A model generated the notes under the pieces. The model did not search any database and was not told the origin of the DNA. It was given only the letters and a program-made list of their open reading frames with translations. This document shows, piece after piece, positions 18,542-26,814 of a DNA stretch of 64,000 bases. Each line of letters opens with the position of its first letter. Position 1 is the first letter of the stretch. The stretch comes from JASDSY01 sp041441465. Lineage in GTDB: Bacteria; Muiribacteriota; UBA9980. The translations under genes were made by a program, and so were the position numbers. Where the stretch lies: assembly GCA_041441465.1 (NCBI GenBank), contig JASDSY010000015.1, positions 62,001 through 126,000 on the forward strand, read 5' to 3'.

Positions 18542-18612
18542 TATTTATTTTTTTTGGCAGTTAATAAAATAATGACTGTAACCATTGTCACTATGGCTAT
18601 AAAATATATCAT
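18541..18612 (-). CDS. Candidate 23-residue single-span membrane peptide inside the nuo operon
   Basis: This short frame starts with ATG at 18612, four nucleotides after the nuoJ stop, and ends with TAA at 18541. The predicted peptide has one acid-free hydrophobic helix of about 18 residues (MIYFIAIVTMVTVIILL) and a positively charged tail (AKKNK). This is the layout of small accessory subunits of respiratory complexes such as CydX or CcoQ. I know of no named complex I subunit of this size. It lacks a strong ribosome-binding site and would rely on coupling to nuoJ. It fills most of an otherwise unexplained gap in a tightly packed operon. Confidence 0.45.
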   Translation of the reverse strand: MIYFIAIVTMVTVIILLTAKKNK

Positions 18613-18616
18613 TCGC

Positions 18617-19144
18617 TTATTCACGCTCTTCGGAATTTTTTGACGAAAGTACTATTACCCCCACTATTGCCACAAGTACGAGTATTGAAAGCGATTCGAA
18701 CGCAAAAATATATTTTTTGAAAATTGCCATTCCGACTTCTTTGAGCGTGCCGAAATTTTCCGGCAGGATAGGTTTTAATCCGGACTGTAATGAACGGGCC
18801 GATAATAAAAAGGAAGCGATCAACGCTGAAAGAGTTGACAAAATCAAGAAAAAATTAATAGAATTTCTCGCTCTGAAAACATTTTCGATTTTTTCGATAT
18901 CGCGTTTTTCAAGAAGCATTATTACGAATAAAAATAAAACCATAATTGCGCCGGCGTAAACTAAAATTTGAAGCGTGCCTACAAGGTGTGCGTTCAGCGT
19001 GAAGTAAGTTACTGCGATCGAAAAAAGGCATGCTATCATAGAGAATGCCGAGTGGACAGGATTATTGAGCCCGACAGTAAGCGTCGCCGTAAAAATCGAG
19101 ATGGCGGCGAAAATTAAAAATATAATAAAATTTAGACTAATCAT
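18617..19144 (-). CDS. nuoJ: NADH-quinone oxidoreductase subunit J
   Basis: NuoJ is a 175-residue membrane subunit of complex I with five hydrophobic helices. The diagnostic third helix is seen as LVGTLQILVYAGAIMVLFLFVIMLL, and NPVHSAFSMI is typical of the second helix. The ATG lies inside the end of nuoI (8-bp overlap), which indicates translational coupling. The C-terminus ends SSKNSEERE. Confidence 0.95.
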   Translation of the reverse strand: MISLNFIIFLIFAAISIFTATLTVGLNNPVHSAFSMIACLFSIAVTYFTLNAHLVGTLQILVYAGAIMVLFLFVIMLLEKRDIEKIENVFRARNSINFFLILSTLSALIASFLLSARSLQSGLKPILPENFGTLKEVGMAIFKKYIFAFESLSILVLVAIVGVIVLSSKNSEERE

Positions 19145-19706
19145 TTTTTTCGATGTCCTTCATCAGAAATTCCTTATCGTAAATAAGGCTTTTTCTTGTA
19201 TAATCACATAAATCATATTTCCCTGTATCCATTCTTATCGCATCGCACGGGCATGCTTCAACGCAGAGTCCGCAAAATACGCACCTTAAGATATCAATGT
19301 CATATCTTGCCGGATATTTTTCGTGAGGGTTATTTTCATATTCGGCGGCCTCGATGTGTATGCAATCGGCCGGGCATGCCGTAGCGCATAAAAAACAAGC
19401 TACGCATCGCGGCGTGCCGTCTTCCCTTTTGGTTAATCTGTGGCGGCCGCGGTAATTTTCCGGAAGCGGGCGCCTGGTTTCCGGGTATGTTATCGTTGGA
19501 AGCCCTTTTATGTTAAATATGTTTTTTATAAAATGTCTTATTGTAACGCTAAGCCCTTTTATTATTTCAAAAATATATGTATTTTCAAGTAAATTCAATC
19601 TGCGTGTTTTAGGATCGCCGGGCTGAATGATATTTACGACATTTATTTTATTGCCGGATTGGCAGCCTGGGTTTGATGTTTTTTCATTTGATTGATTGCC
19701 GCCCAT
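19137..19706 (-). CDS. nuoI: NADH-quinone oxidoreductase subunit I
   Basis: NuoI carries two 4Fe-4S clusters (N6a and N6b) in the peripheral arm. Both cysteine motifs are complete: CVACFLCATACP and CVFCGLCVEACP. The sequence also has the family's RGRHRLTKREDGTPRC segment. At 189 residues it is normal length. The first ~40 residues, before NLLENTYIFEIIKGLSVT, are polar and not conserved in the family. A near-perfect AAAGGAGG precedes the ATG. It lies 12 bp after nuoH. Confidence 0.96.
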   Translation of the reverse strand: MGGNQSNEKTSNPGCQSGNKINVVNIIQPGDPKTRRLNLLENTYIFEIIKGLSVTIRHFIKNIFNIKGLPTITYPETRRPLPENYRGRHRLTKREDGTPRCVACFLCATACPADCIHIEAAEYENNPHEKYPARYDIDILRCVFCGLCVEACPCDAIRMDTGKYDLCDYTRKSLIYDKEFLMKDIEKND

Positions 19707-19718
19707 TTTCAGCCTCCT

Positions 19719-20849
19719 TTAAAAACGGTAATTTAAAAATAAGATTACTGCGCCGGTTATGAATATATTGGCGACAGCTATTGGAAACATATTGATATAA
19801 CATAATTTCATTATCTGGTCGTAACGGAAACGAGGCAAAGTCCAGCGCACCCAGACATAAAGCCACATGAAAAATCCGACTTTTATTGAAAACGATGCGA
19901 TTTGTATTGCAGCCGTTATTAGCGGATGAAAAACGGCATTTAATTTTGCGGTATTGAAAAACGGTATCTGATAGCCACCGAAAAACATAGTGACGACAAT
20001 CGCCGACATTGTGATCATGGATACGTATTCAGACATCATAAACATGGCGAATTTCATTCCGCCGTATTCGAGGTGATAACCGGCTACTATTTCCGAGTCG
20101 CCTTCGGGCAGGTCGAACGGCGTTCTGTTCGTTTCGGCGTAACTTGCCGCTAAAAATAATACGAACGCTATTGGTGAAAGTAAAATTCCCCATTTAGGAA
20201 TAATCCCGAAAAGCAGGTCGCCCTGCATTTCTACGATTTTATACGGCTCGATTTCCGAAAAAATCATGAAAATTGTTATAAGCGAAATGCCGAGAACGAC
20301 TTCATAACTTAACATTTGCGAGGCCGACCTTACGCCGCCGAGCAGCGAAAATTTATTGCCCGACGACCAGCCCGCGATTACAAGGCCGTAAACGGCAAGC
20401 GACGAAATAGCGAATGTATATAATATTCCCGTATCCAATTCGGCTATCTGGAAAGGTATTTTAACTCCGAAAACTTCGGCCGGAGCCGCTACCGGAATTA
20501 CCGAAAAGGTTAAAAGCGCCGGGACGAGAACCAAAGCCGGAGCGAGAAAATAAAAGAACAGGCGCGCTTTGGCCGGTATAAATATTTCCTTTGTGAAAAA
20601 TTTTACCGCGTCGTTTACGGAGTGTAGCAACCCAAAAAAAGTGAAGCCGAATATATTTGAGCGGTTCGGCCCGAGCCTGTCCTGGATCATTGCCGATCCG
20701 CGCCTTTCGACCCACGCCAGCACCGCTACCGACGACATCATGACAGAAGGAATTATAACTGCCAGCGCGAATTTTACAAGCAGCGGCAAATACGGCAAAA
20801 TGTATGTCCTGAAAATATATTCAATATTTCGAATGTCTATCTGGTCCAT
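19719..20849 (-). CDS. nuoH: NADH-quinone oxidoreductase subunit H
   Basis: NuoH forms part of the quinone site and links the peripheral and membrane arms. The 376-residue sequence shows the conserved ERRGSAMIQDRLGPNR loop near residue 48, SYEVVLGISL, the quinone-site loop ETNRTPFDLPEGDSEIVAGYHLEYGG and the C-terminal RWTLPRFRYDQIMKL. Its ATG directly abuts the nuoG stop codon, so translation is probably coupled. Confidence 0.97.
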   Translation of the reverse strand: MDQIDIRNIEYIFRTYILPYLPLLVKFALAVIIPSVMMSSVAVLAWVERRGSAMIQDRLGPNRSNIFGFTFFGLLHSVNDAVKFFTKEIFIPAKARLFFYFLAPALVLVPALLTFSVIPVAAPAEVFGVKIPFQIAELDTGILYTFAISSLAVYGLVIAGWSSGNKFSLLGGVRSASQMLSYEVVLGISLITIFMIFSEIEPYKIVEMQGDLLFGIIPKWGILLSPIAFVLFLAASYAETNRTPFDLPEGDSEIVAGYHLEYGGMKFAMFMMSEYVSMITMSAIVVTMFFGGYQIPFFNTAKLNAVFHPLITAAIQIASFSIKVGFFMWLYVWVRWTLPRFRYDQIMKLCYINMFPIAVANIFITGAVILFLNYRF

Positions 20850-22427
20850 TTAAGCGATTACACCAGCCTTTAAAGGTTTGTACAGTCCGAGACGCGAATT
20901 TATTTGTTCGAATACCGCGGCAGCCGAGGTGAAATGAATTTTTGCGCCTGTTTTTGAAGCCAGGTCGCATAGAATTTCTATGTTTTCTTTAATTTCGTTA
21001 TTTTTAAATGCGACCGCCGGTCTGTATGACTGTGAAATGCCTTTTTTATTTACATAATGGCCGCTAGTCTCGAGCCACATGCGAAACGGTATCAAGATAT
21101 CAGCAATTGCGGCGAAATTTTCATTGTGCGTCGATATCGCTATTTTGGATTCGCATTTTTTTAAATCAGCCTCGTAAATTTTGAAAGTTTCGTTCAGCCC
21201 GATTGCCGGACCTATAAAAACGAGGCATTTCAGTCTTCCTGACGCCGCTGTTTTGGCAAGCTGCTCTACCGTTATAGCGCTTTTTTTGAAGCTTTTCAGT
21301 ATTTCGCCTACGCCCGCTTTGTTTGGCGATTTATCTTCGGAGACAAGATAATTATCGGAATATTTAAAATCGTTAAATCCGTTTTCATAGTTAACGACGG
21401 CAATATTCGGCGTGACAATGCTGTCAGAAAGCCACCGGGCAGCTACGTAAGCTTCTTCGATGGAAAGATAAGGAGATATGATAACTCCTATCGAGGCGGC
21501 ACCGTCTTTTTTTACCGCGCCGTTTATTTTTGAGGCGGCGGCGTCTATTGCTTTTTGATATTGTTCTTCATGGAATCGGCCGTTTTGAATCAGCGCCGGA
21601 GAGTATATCCTGCTTTCTGCGTGTAAGAATTTGCGGTATAATCGGCCGTAATCGCACATGAAACTGCCGTTGATGCTGTCGTTTTTATCGGGCAGTATCC
21701 GGTGGATATAATTATCTTTGTGCTGCACGATCGTATTGCAGCCAGTCGCGCAGAAAGCGCACAATGATTTTGAGCTTTTTAAAAACCAGGTGCGGCACTT
21801 GAATCTGAAATCTTTTGATGTGAGCGCGCCGACCGGGCACAAATCAACAGTATTCAAGCTGTATGGATTGTCAAGCGGCTGTCCGGGATAAGTTGTAAGT
21901 ATATTTTTATGGCCGCGTTTGGCGACTACAAGCTGCGGCGATTTAGCTACCGCGTCCATAAACCTGACACAGCGTGTGCATAATATGCAGCGTTCCTGGT
22001 CGTGTACTATTGTCGGGCCGAGATCGACTTTTTTCGATTTTTGCCATTTATTTTCTTTGTAACGTGAATCCTTGCCGGAATATTTATAATAATTATTTTG
22101 TAGCGGGCATTCTCCGGCCTTATCGCATATAGGGCAATCGAGAGGGTGGTTGATAAGCAGGAATTCAAGAACGGCTTCGCGCGCTTTTTTTACGCGCTCT
22201 GTTTTTGTGCGTACTATCATACCGTCGGTCGCCATTGTCGAGCAGGCGGTTAAAAGTTTGGGCGATTTTTCGACTTCGACAAGGCACATCCGGCATGAAC
22301 CTGCGTATTGCAGTTCTGGATGATAACAAAAATGCGGTATTTCGATACCGGCGCGCGCGGCAGCCTTTATTATCGTGTCGCCCGGAATTATTTCTATTTC
22401 GTTATTATCTATAAATATTTTTGCCAT
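20850..22427 (-). CDS. nuoG: NADH-quinone oxidoreductase subunit G (short form)
   Basis: NuoG carries iron-sulfur clusters of the peripheral arm. The N-terminus has the 2Fe-2S ferredoxin motif (CYHPELQYAGSCRMC with a distal C), then CPICDKAGEC, CILCTRC and CPVGALTS. A further CAFCATGC motif follows, as in the molybdopterin-oxidoreductase 4Fe-4S domain. At 525 residues it is much shorter than the 680-900 residues usual for NuoG, so the C-terminal pseudo-molybdopterin domain is reduced. Known short NuoG forms exist, so this need not mean loss of function. GGTGAATTAAT precedes the ATG. It lies 27 bp after nuoF. Confidence 0.92.
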   Translation of the reverse strand: MAKIFIDNNEIEIIPGDTIIKAAARAGIEIPHFCYHPELQYAGSCRMCLVEVEKSPKLLTACSTMATDGMIVRTKTERVKKAREAVLEFLLINHPLDCPICDKAGECPLQNNYYKYSGKDSRYKENKWQKSKKVDLGPTIVHDQERCILCTRCVRFMDAVAKSPQLVVAKRGHKNILTTYPGQPLDNPYSLNTVDLCPVGALTSKDFRFKCRTWFLKSSKSLCAFCATGCNTIVQHKDNYIHRILPDKNDSINGSFMCDYGRLYRKFLHAESRIYSPALIQNGRFHEEQYQKAIDAAASKINGAVKKDGAASIGVIISPYLSIEEAYVAARWLSDSIVTPNIAVVNYENGFNDFKYSDNYLVSEDKSPNKAGVGEILKSFKKSAITVEQLAKTAASGRLKCLVFIGPAIGLNETFKIYEADLKKCESKIAISTHNENFAAIADILIPFRMWLETSGHYVNKKGISQSYRPAVAFKNNEIKENIEILCDLASKTGAKIHFTSAAAVFEQINSRLGLYKPLKAGVIA

Positions 22428-22454
22428 ATTAATTCACCAATTTATCGTCCGTAA

Positions 22455-23699
22455 TTATTTTATAAGCGCGTCGAATTCGTTTCTGAATTTTTTTATAAAC
22501 GCCATGGACGGCATCGCGCAGGCGTCGGAAAGGACACATATTGTCTGGCCCATCATGTTGGAACATATATCTAAAATCATGTCAGGATCGTTCTTTTCTC
22601 CGCGGCCGTTTAAAATCCTGTTAAAAATTAATGAAACCCATCTTGTGCCTTCGCGGCATTGGGTGCATTGGCCGCACGATTCGTGCGCGTAAAAATCAGC
22701 TGTTCTGGCCGCTATTTTAGGGATGCTCTGCGAATCTTCGATGACTATGACCCCGCCCGAGCCTGCCATCGAGCCGATTTTTGAGAGAGAATCAAAATCG
22801 AGCGGCGTGTCTATTTCGTCCGCTGTCAGTACGGGCGCTGAAAGCCCTCCCGGTATAACTGCTTTAAGCTTTTTGCCGCCGGCGATGCCGCCGCATATAT
22901 CATAAATCAGTGTTTTGGCGTTTATTCCCATCGGAAGTTCGTAGATGCCCGGTTTGCTTATATTGCCTGAAACGGCGTAAATTCGGGTGCCGGAGTTTTT
23001 AGGCGTGCCGATCGAAAGATACCAGTCGGCGCCTTTCATAATTATATCAGGCAGGTTGGCCAGCGTTTCGACATTGTTGATGACTGTCGGGCCCATGAAT
23101 AATCCTGATAAAGCCGGAAACGGAGGTTTCAAACGCGGCTGGCCGCGGTGCCCCTCGAGTGATTCGATAAGCCCTGTTTCTTCGCCGCAAATATAGGCTC
23201 CCGCGCCGGAATGCGCGTGTATTTCCAGAGTAAAACCGCTTCCGAAAATATTTTTGCCGAGGTAATTTTTATCGCGGCACTCTTTTATGGCTTTTTCAAT
23301 AATTTCGATTTCGCGCCTGTATTCGCCGCGGATGTAAATATAGGCGGTATTTATGCCGACAGCGTAGCAGGCTATCATTATTCCTTCGAGTAAAAGGTGC
23401 GGATCTTTTTCGAGTATATAACGGTCTTTGAATGTACCCGGCTCGCCTTCGTCGCCGTTTACCGCAAGATATTTCGGCACGCTCGATTCCTTGGGTACGA
23501 ACGACCATTTTAAACCGGTCGGAAAACCCGCGCCGCCGCGTCCGCGCAGCCCGCTTTTTTTAACCTCATCGATTACCGAGTCGGGCTTAAAATTGCTCAG
23601 GCATTTTTGAATTGCCTGATAGCCGCCGCTTTCCATATAAGAGGAAATTTTATGCGATTCTTTTTTTGCGAAGTTTTTTGTTACTATCAATTCTGACAT
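22455..23699 (-). CDS. nuoF: NADH-quinone oxidoreductase subunit F
   Basis: NuoF binds NADH, FMN and a 4Fe-4S cluster and is the electron entry point of complex I. GLRGRGGAGFPTGLKW near residue 50 is the nucleotide/FMN-binding motif, followed by the GDEGEPGTFKDR and GAGAYICGEETGLIESLEG segments. The cluster ligands CGQCTQCREGT and a later cysteine (QTICVLSDACAMP) are present. At 414 residues it is full length. AAGAGATT precedes the ATG. It is the first gene after the nuo promoter at 23736-23764. nuoE, which normally precedes it, is not in the window. Confidence 0.96.
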   Translation of the reverse strand: MSELIVTKNFAKKESHKISSYMESGGYQAIQKCLSNFKPDSVIDEVKKSGLRGRGGAGFPTGLKWSFVPKESSVPKYLAVNGDEGEPGTFKDRYILEKDPHLLLEGIMIACYAVGINTAYIYIRGEYRREIEIIEKAIKECRDKNYLGKNIFGSGFTLEIHAHSGAGAYICGEETGLIESLEGHRGQPRLKPPFPALSGLFMGPTVINNVETLANLPDIIMKGADWYLSIGTPKNSGTRIYAVSGNISKPGIYELPMGINAKTLIYDICGGIAGGKKLKAVIPGGLSAPVLTADEIDTPLDFDSLSKIGSMAGSGGVIVIEDSQSIPKIAARTADFYAHESCGQCTQCREGTRWVSLIFNRILNGRGEKNDPDMILDICSNMMGQTICVLSDACAMPSMAFIKKFRNEFDALIK

Positions 23700-23735
23700 T
23701 TTAATCTCTTTATAATATGAATTTTATTAGTGTTT

Positions 23736-23764
23736 ATTATATAAAACACTGCGAATTTAGTCAA
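23736..23764 (-). promoter_or_regulatory. Promoter of the nuoFGHIJKLMN operon
   Basis: Read on the minus strand, TTGACT (23764-23759) and TATAAT (23741-23736) are separated by 17 bp and lie about 40 bp upstream of the nuoF ATG. This sets nuoF as the first gene of the transcript. The 282-bp region 23700-23981 also carries the divergent promoter of the transporter operon. Confidence 0.75.
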
Positions 23765-23911
23765 GAAAAATATTACGAAACGAAATAACGCCGTGTAAAA
23801 AAAGAAATGAAAATACGCTCTGCTAATTATAAATTTATTGTCAATAAATATCAGCATAAACAATTTGCGCTTAAGTAGGTGCCTTAACCTTGCCACGCAT
23901 GAAAATTGTAT

Positions 23912-23940
23912 TTGACATTTCGAGCTATTTTTATTAACAT
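23912..23940 (+). promoter_or_regulatory. Promoter of the ABC transporter genes
   Basis: TTGACA (23912-23917) and TAACAT (23935-23940) with a 17-bp spacer. Transcription would start near 23947, downstream of the GTG at 23943, which argues that the first codon is the TTG at 23982 instead. Confidence 0.7.
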
Positions 23941-23981
23941 TTGTGATATGTAAAATAAATTTACTTAAAAGGGAAGTAATT

Positions 23982-24761
23982 TTGTTTAATTTTCGAAATG
24001 TATTAATTTTAATATCATTTGCTATATTCGCTTTTTACGCGGCGTTATTTTTTGCGATGTTTTCCTTTTTTTCATCAGATGCGTTCATAAAATTATTCGA
24101 GTCGGAAAGATTTATTTTTTCAGTTAAATTAAGCGTTTTTACCGCGTTTATATCGGCGGCGCTTTCCGTGGTTATAGCCGTGCCTGTCGGATATTCGCTT
24201 TCAAGATATGAATTCAAATTCAAATGGCTTATCGATTCGATACTCGAACTTCCGCTTATAATATCGCCGGTGGCGCTCGGTGCAATACTTCTTATATTTT
24301 TCAATACCCGCGCCGGCGTTCTCATACAGAATAATTTCATGCAGTTTGTTTTTGAGACCGGCGGCATAGTTCTTGCCCAATTCGTTACTACGGCAGGGCT
24401 GGCAGTGCGTTCGATGAAAACGGTTTTCGACGAGATACCGAAACGTTACGAGGCCGTTGCCAGGACCCTCGGCGCGTCGCCGTTAAAGGCGTTTTATACG
24501 GTCGCGCTGCCGCTCGCGTGGCGCGGCATAATGTCGGCCTTTGTGCTTTCATTCGCTAAATCTGTGGGTGAATTCGGCGCCACGATTACTCTGGCCGGCT
24601 CCATGCCTATGAAAACTGAAACTCTACCTGTGGCGATATATTTAAGATTATCTAATGCCGATATAGAATCTACGGTAGCGCTTATTTTTATATTATTCGC
24701 TATAGGCGCATGCATTCTTGCATTTTTGAAAAAAATTGCGGCGGTGAAAGCTTATGATTGA
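23982..24761 (+). CDS. modB: Molybdate/tungstate-type ABC transporter permease
   Basis: This 259-residue inner-membrane protein has about six hydrophobic helices and the ABC permease EAA loop, YEAVARTLGASPLKAFYTVALPLAWRGI. EFGATITLAGSMPMKTETLPVAIY after it matches ModB/WtpB-type oxyanion permeases, so molybdate or tungstate is the likely substrate; sulfate is possible. The TTG start is chosen because GGGAAG sits just before it and because the upstream GTG at 23943 would lie ahead of the predicted transcription start. The end overlaps the ATPase gene by 8 bp. No periplasmic binding protein gene is nearby. Confidence 0.85.
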   Translation: MFNFRNVLILISFAIFAFYAALFFAMFSFFSSDAFIKLFESERFIFSVKLSVFTAFISAALSVVIAVPVGYSLSRYEFKFKWLIDSILELPLIISPVALGAILLIFFNTRAGVLIQNNFMQFVFETGGIVLAQFVTTAGLAVRSMKTVFDEIPKRYEAVARTLGASPLKAFYTVALPLAWRGIMSAFVLSFAKSVGEFGATITLAGSMPMKTETLPVAIYLRLSNADIESTVALIFILFAIGACILAFLKKIAAVKAYD

Positions 24762-25866
24762 AATTGATAATCTGGCAGTTTCAGCCGGGAATTTTAACTG
24801 CGGTCCGATAAACCTGAAAATAGACGAAGGCAGCACTGGAGTCATTGTCGGCCCGACCGGCGCAGGAAAAACCGTATTATTGGAAACGATTCTCGGGCTT
24901 AGAAATGCCGCCGGCGGAAGCATTATGGTTAACGGCGAAGATATTTCGGGCCTGCCGCCGCACCTGCGGAATTTTTCCTATATGCCTCAGGATTTATGCC
25001 TTTTTCCGGGAATGAAAGTCAGCGATAATATCGCTTACGGCCTGAAAGTTAAAGGATTGGACGTTGAAAAAGCGTTTTCCGATTACGGATATTTGATAGA
25101 TTTTTTGAATATACGTCATTTATTGGAAAGATATCCTGTTAATTTAAGCGGCGGCGAAAAGCAGCGCGTGGCGTTGATGCGTGCCTTAATAGTATCGCCG
25201 CGCCTTCTGATTCTTGACGAGCCGCTTTCGGCTATCGATCCGGCGCTTGGCGAAGAGACACGCAGGCTTTTAAAGAGCCTTCTTGAAAAAACCGCCGTCA
25301 CGACGATAATAGTGACTCATAATTTTGATGATGCTTATTTTCTTGGCGATACCATATCGGTTTTGATAAACGGAATGATAAAACAGTCAGGGTCGCGCGA
25401 AGATATGTATTATTATCCAAAAAAGAAAGAAGTGGCTTATTTTCTCGGCGTGCGAAACATATTTGACGGCGCTGTCAAAAGCACCGAAGACGATAAAGTA
25501 ATAGTGGATTGGCCCGATTTTAATTCCACGGTCGAAATTTCATGCGGCTGCGGCCATAAGCACGGCCGGCCCGGCGATAAAATAAGCTTTGGTATACGGC
25601 CTGAAGCGGTTTATATACTCAGGCAGGGCCATAATTACGACCCTGAAAAAGGCGGCATATTGAATATGATAGCCGGCGTTACGCGGAAAATATATACACG
25701 CGGTAAGTTCCACACGGTCGTTATGGATTATGGCGTGAAAAAAACAAGCGGCGCGTGTATCGAAATAGATATCCATGACGCCGCCCTGAAAAAAATGGAA
25801 GTTAATGAAAACTCGCCGATAATGGTCAAATTAAATCCTGAATGGATATTCATTCTTGAAGAATGA
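24754..25866 (+). CDS. modC: Molybdate/tungstate-type ABC transporter ATPase
   Basis: This 370-residue ATPase drives the permease encoded just upstream. It has Walker A GPTGAGKT at residues 33-40, the Q-loop PQDLCLFPGM, the signature LSGGEKQRVA at about 131-140, Walker B LLILDEPLSAID and the switch histidine in VTHNFDD. Residues after about 240 form a TOBE-like regulatory and oxyanion-binding domain, as in ModC/WtpC/CysA. The end lies 8 bp from the convergent folD stop, with no clear terminator between them. Confidence 0.87.
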   Translation: MIEIDNLAVSAGNFNCGPINLKIDEGSTGVIVGPTGAGKTVLLETILGLRNAAGGSIMVNGEDISGLPPHLRNFSYMPQDLCLFPGMKVSDNIAYGLKVKGLDVEKAFSDYGYLIDFLNIRHLLERYPVNLSGGEKQRVALMRALIVSPRLLILDEPLSAIDPALGEETRRLLKSLLEKTAVTTIIVTHNFDDAYFLGDTISVLINGMIKQSGSREDMYYYPKKKEVAYFLGVRNIFDGAVKSTEDDKVIVDWPDFNSTVEISCGCGHKHGRPGDKISFGIRPEAVYILRQGHNYDPEKGGILNMIAGVTRKIYTRGKFHTVVMDYGVKKTSGACIEIDIHDAALKKMEVNENSPIMVKLNPEWIFILEE

Positions 25867-25874
25867 TCCGCCCG

Positions 25875-26759
25875 TTAAAGCTCCATGTTTATTTTTATGT
25901 TTTTGATCAGCGTATAGTTATAAACTGTATTATATAAAAGCATCGCTATTGTCATAGGCCCGACTCCGCCCGGTACTGGTGTCACATAGCTCGCTACTTT
26001 CGATACCGATTCGTAATCGCAGTCGCCGCAGGTGCGCACCTTGCCGTCAGCTTCCTCAATTTTATTTATGCCGACGTCTATGACTACTGCTCCAGGTTTT
26101 ATGTATGACGAATCGACCATTTTGGCCCGGCCTATTGCGACCGCGAGTATGTCGGCGCGTTTTGTAACTTCTTTTATATTATGCGTTTTCGAATGGCAAA
26201 TCGTGACGGTTGCGTTTTCCTGAAGCATCAAAAGCGCCAGCGGCTTTCCGACGACATTCGAGCGGCCCAGTATGCACACTTCTTTTCCGGCGACTGGAAT
26301 TTTATAATAGTTTAACAGTTTCATAACGCCGAGCGGCGTGCAAGGTAAAACAGTTATATTATTACCGAGAAACATTTGACCTATGTTTTCGGCCAGATAG
26401 CAGTCGGCGTCCTTTGCTGGATCTATCGCCTCGAGCACTCTTTTTTCGTTGAAATTCTTTGGGAGCGGCAGCTGCACCAATATTCCGGCAGTTTGCGGTT
26501 CGTTATTTTCTTTTTTTATCAGTTCGATTAAATTATCTTCAGTAATCGAAGAGTCGAATATATGAGTTGCCGATTCGATTCCTATTTCATGGCAGGCTTT
26601 TTCTTTCATTTTTACATAAAGCGCCGATGCCGGATTGTCTCCTACCAAAAATACAGTCAGCTTTGGCGGTTTATAACCGGCCGCTATAATGCTTTTGATC
26701 TTTTCTGATAATTTTTCTTTAAAATACTGAGCACATATTTTTCCGTCTAAATTTTGCAT
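25875..26759 (-). CDS. folD: Bifunctional methylenetetrahydrofolate dehydrogenase/cyclohydrolase
   Basis: FolD interconverts 5,10-methylene-, methenyl- and 10-formyl-tetrahydrofolate in one-carbon metabolism. Visible motifs are YVKMKEKACHEIGI with the catalytic lysine, GILVQLPLP, CTPLGVMKLL, GRSNVVGKPLA (NADP-binding loop) and the C-terminal TPVPGGVGPMTIAML. The ATG at 26759 is preceded by GAGGTG; a GTG at 26774 overlaps that site and is rejected. The 294-residue length is typical. It follows ligA by 55 bp and may share its transcript. Confidence 0.97.
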   Translation of the reverse strand: MQNLDGKICAQYFKEKLSEKIKSIIAAGYKPPKLTVFLVGDNPASALYVKMKEKACHEIGIESATHIFDSSITEDNLIELIKKENNEPQTAGILVQLPLPKNFNEKRVLEAIDPAKDADCYLAENIGQMFLGNNITVLPCTPLGVMKLLNYYKIPVAGKEVCILGRSNVVGKPLALLMLQENATVTICHSKTHNIKEVTKRADILAVAIGRAKMVDSSYIKPGAVVIDVGINKIEEADGKVRTCGDCDYESVSKVASYVTPVPGGVGPMTIAMLLYNTVYNYTLIKNIKINMEL

Positions 26760-26814
26760 AAACGCACACCTCACAACGATTATAAGATATTATTTATAAA
26801 ATCAATTTTAAATA

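Noticed and set aside
23943..23981. Upstream GTG start adding 13 residues to the permease
   Set aside because: The predicted transcription start lies after it, and a GGGAAG site fits the TTG at 23982.
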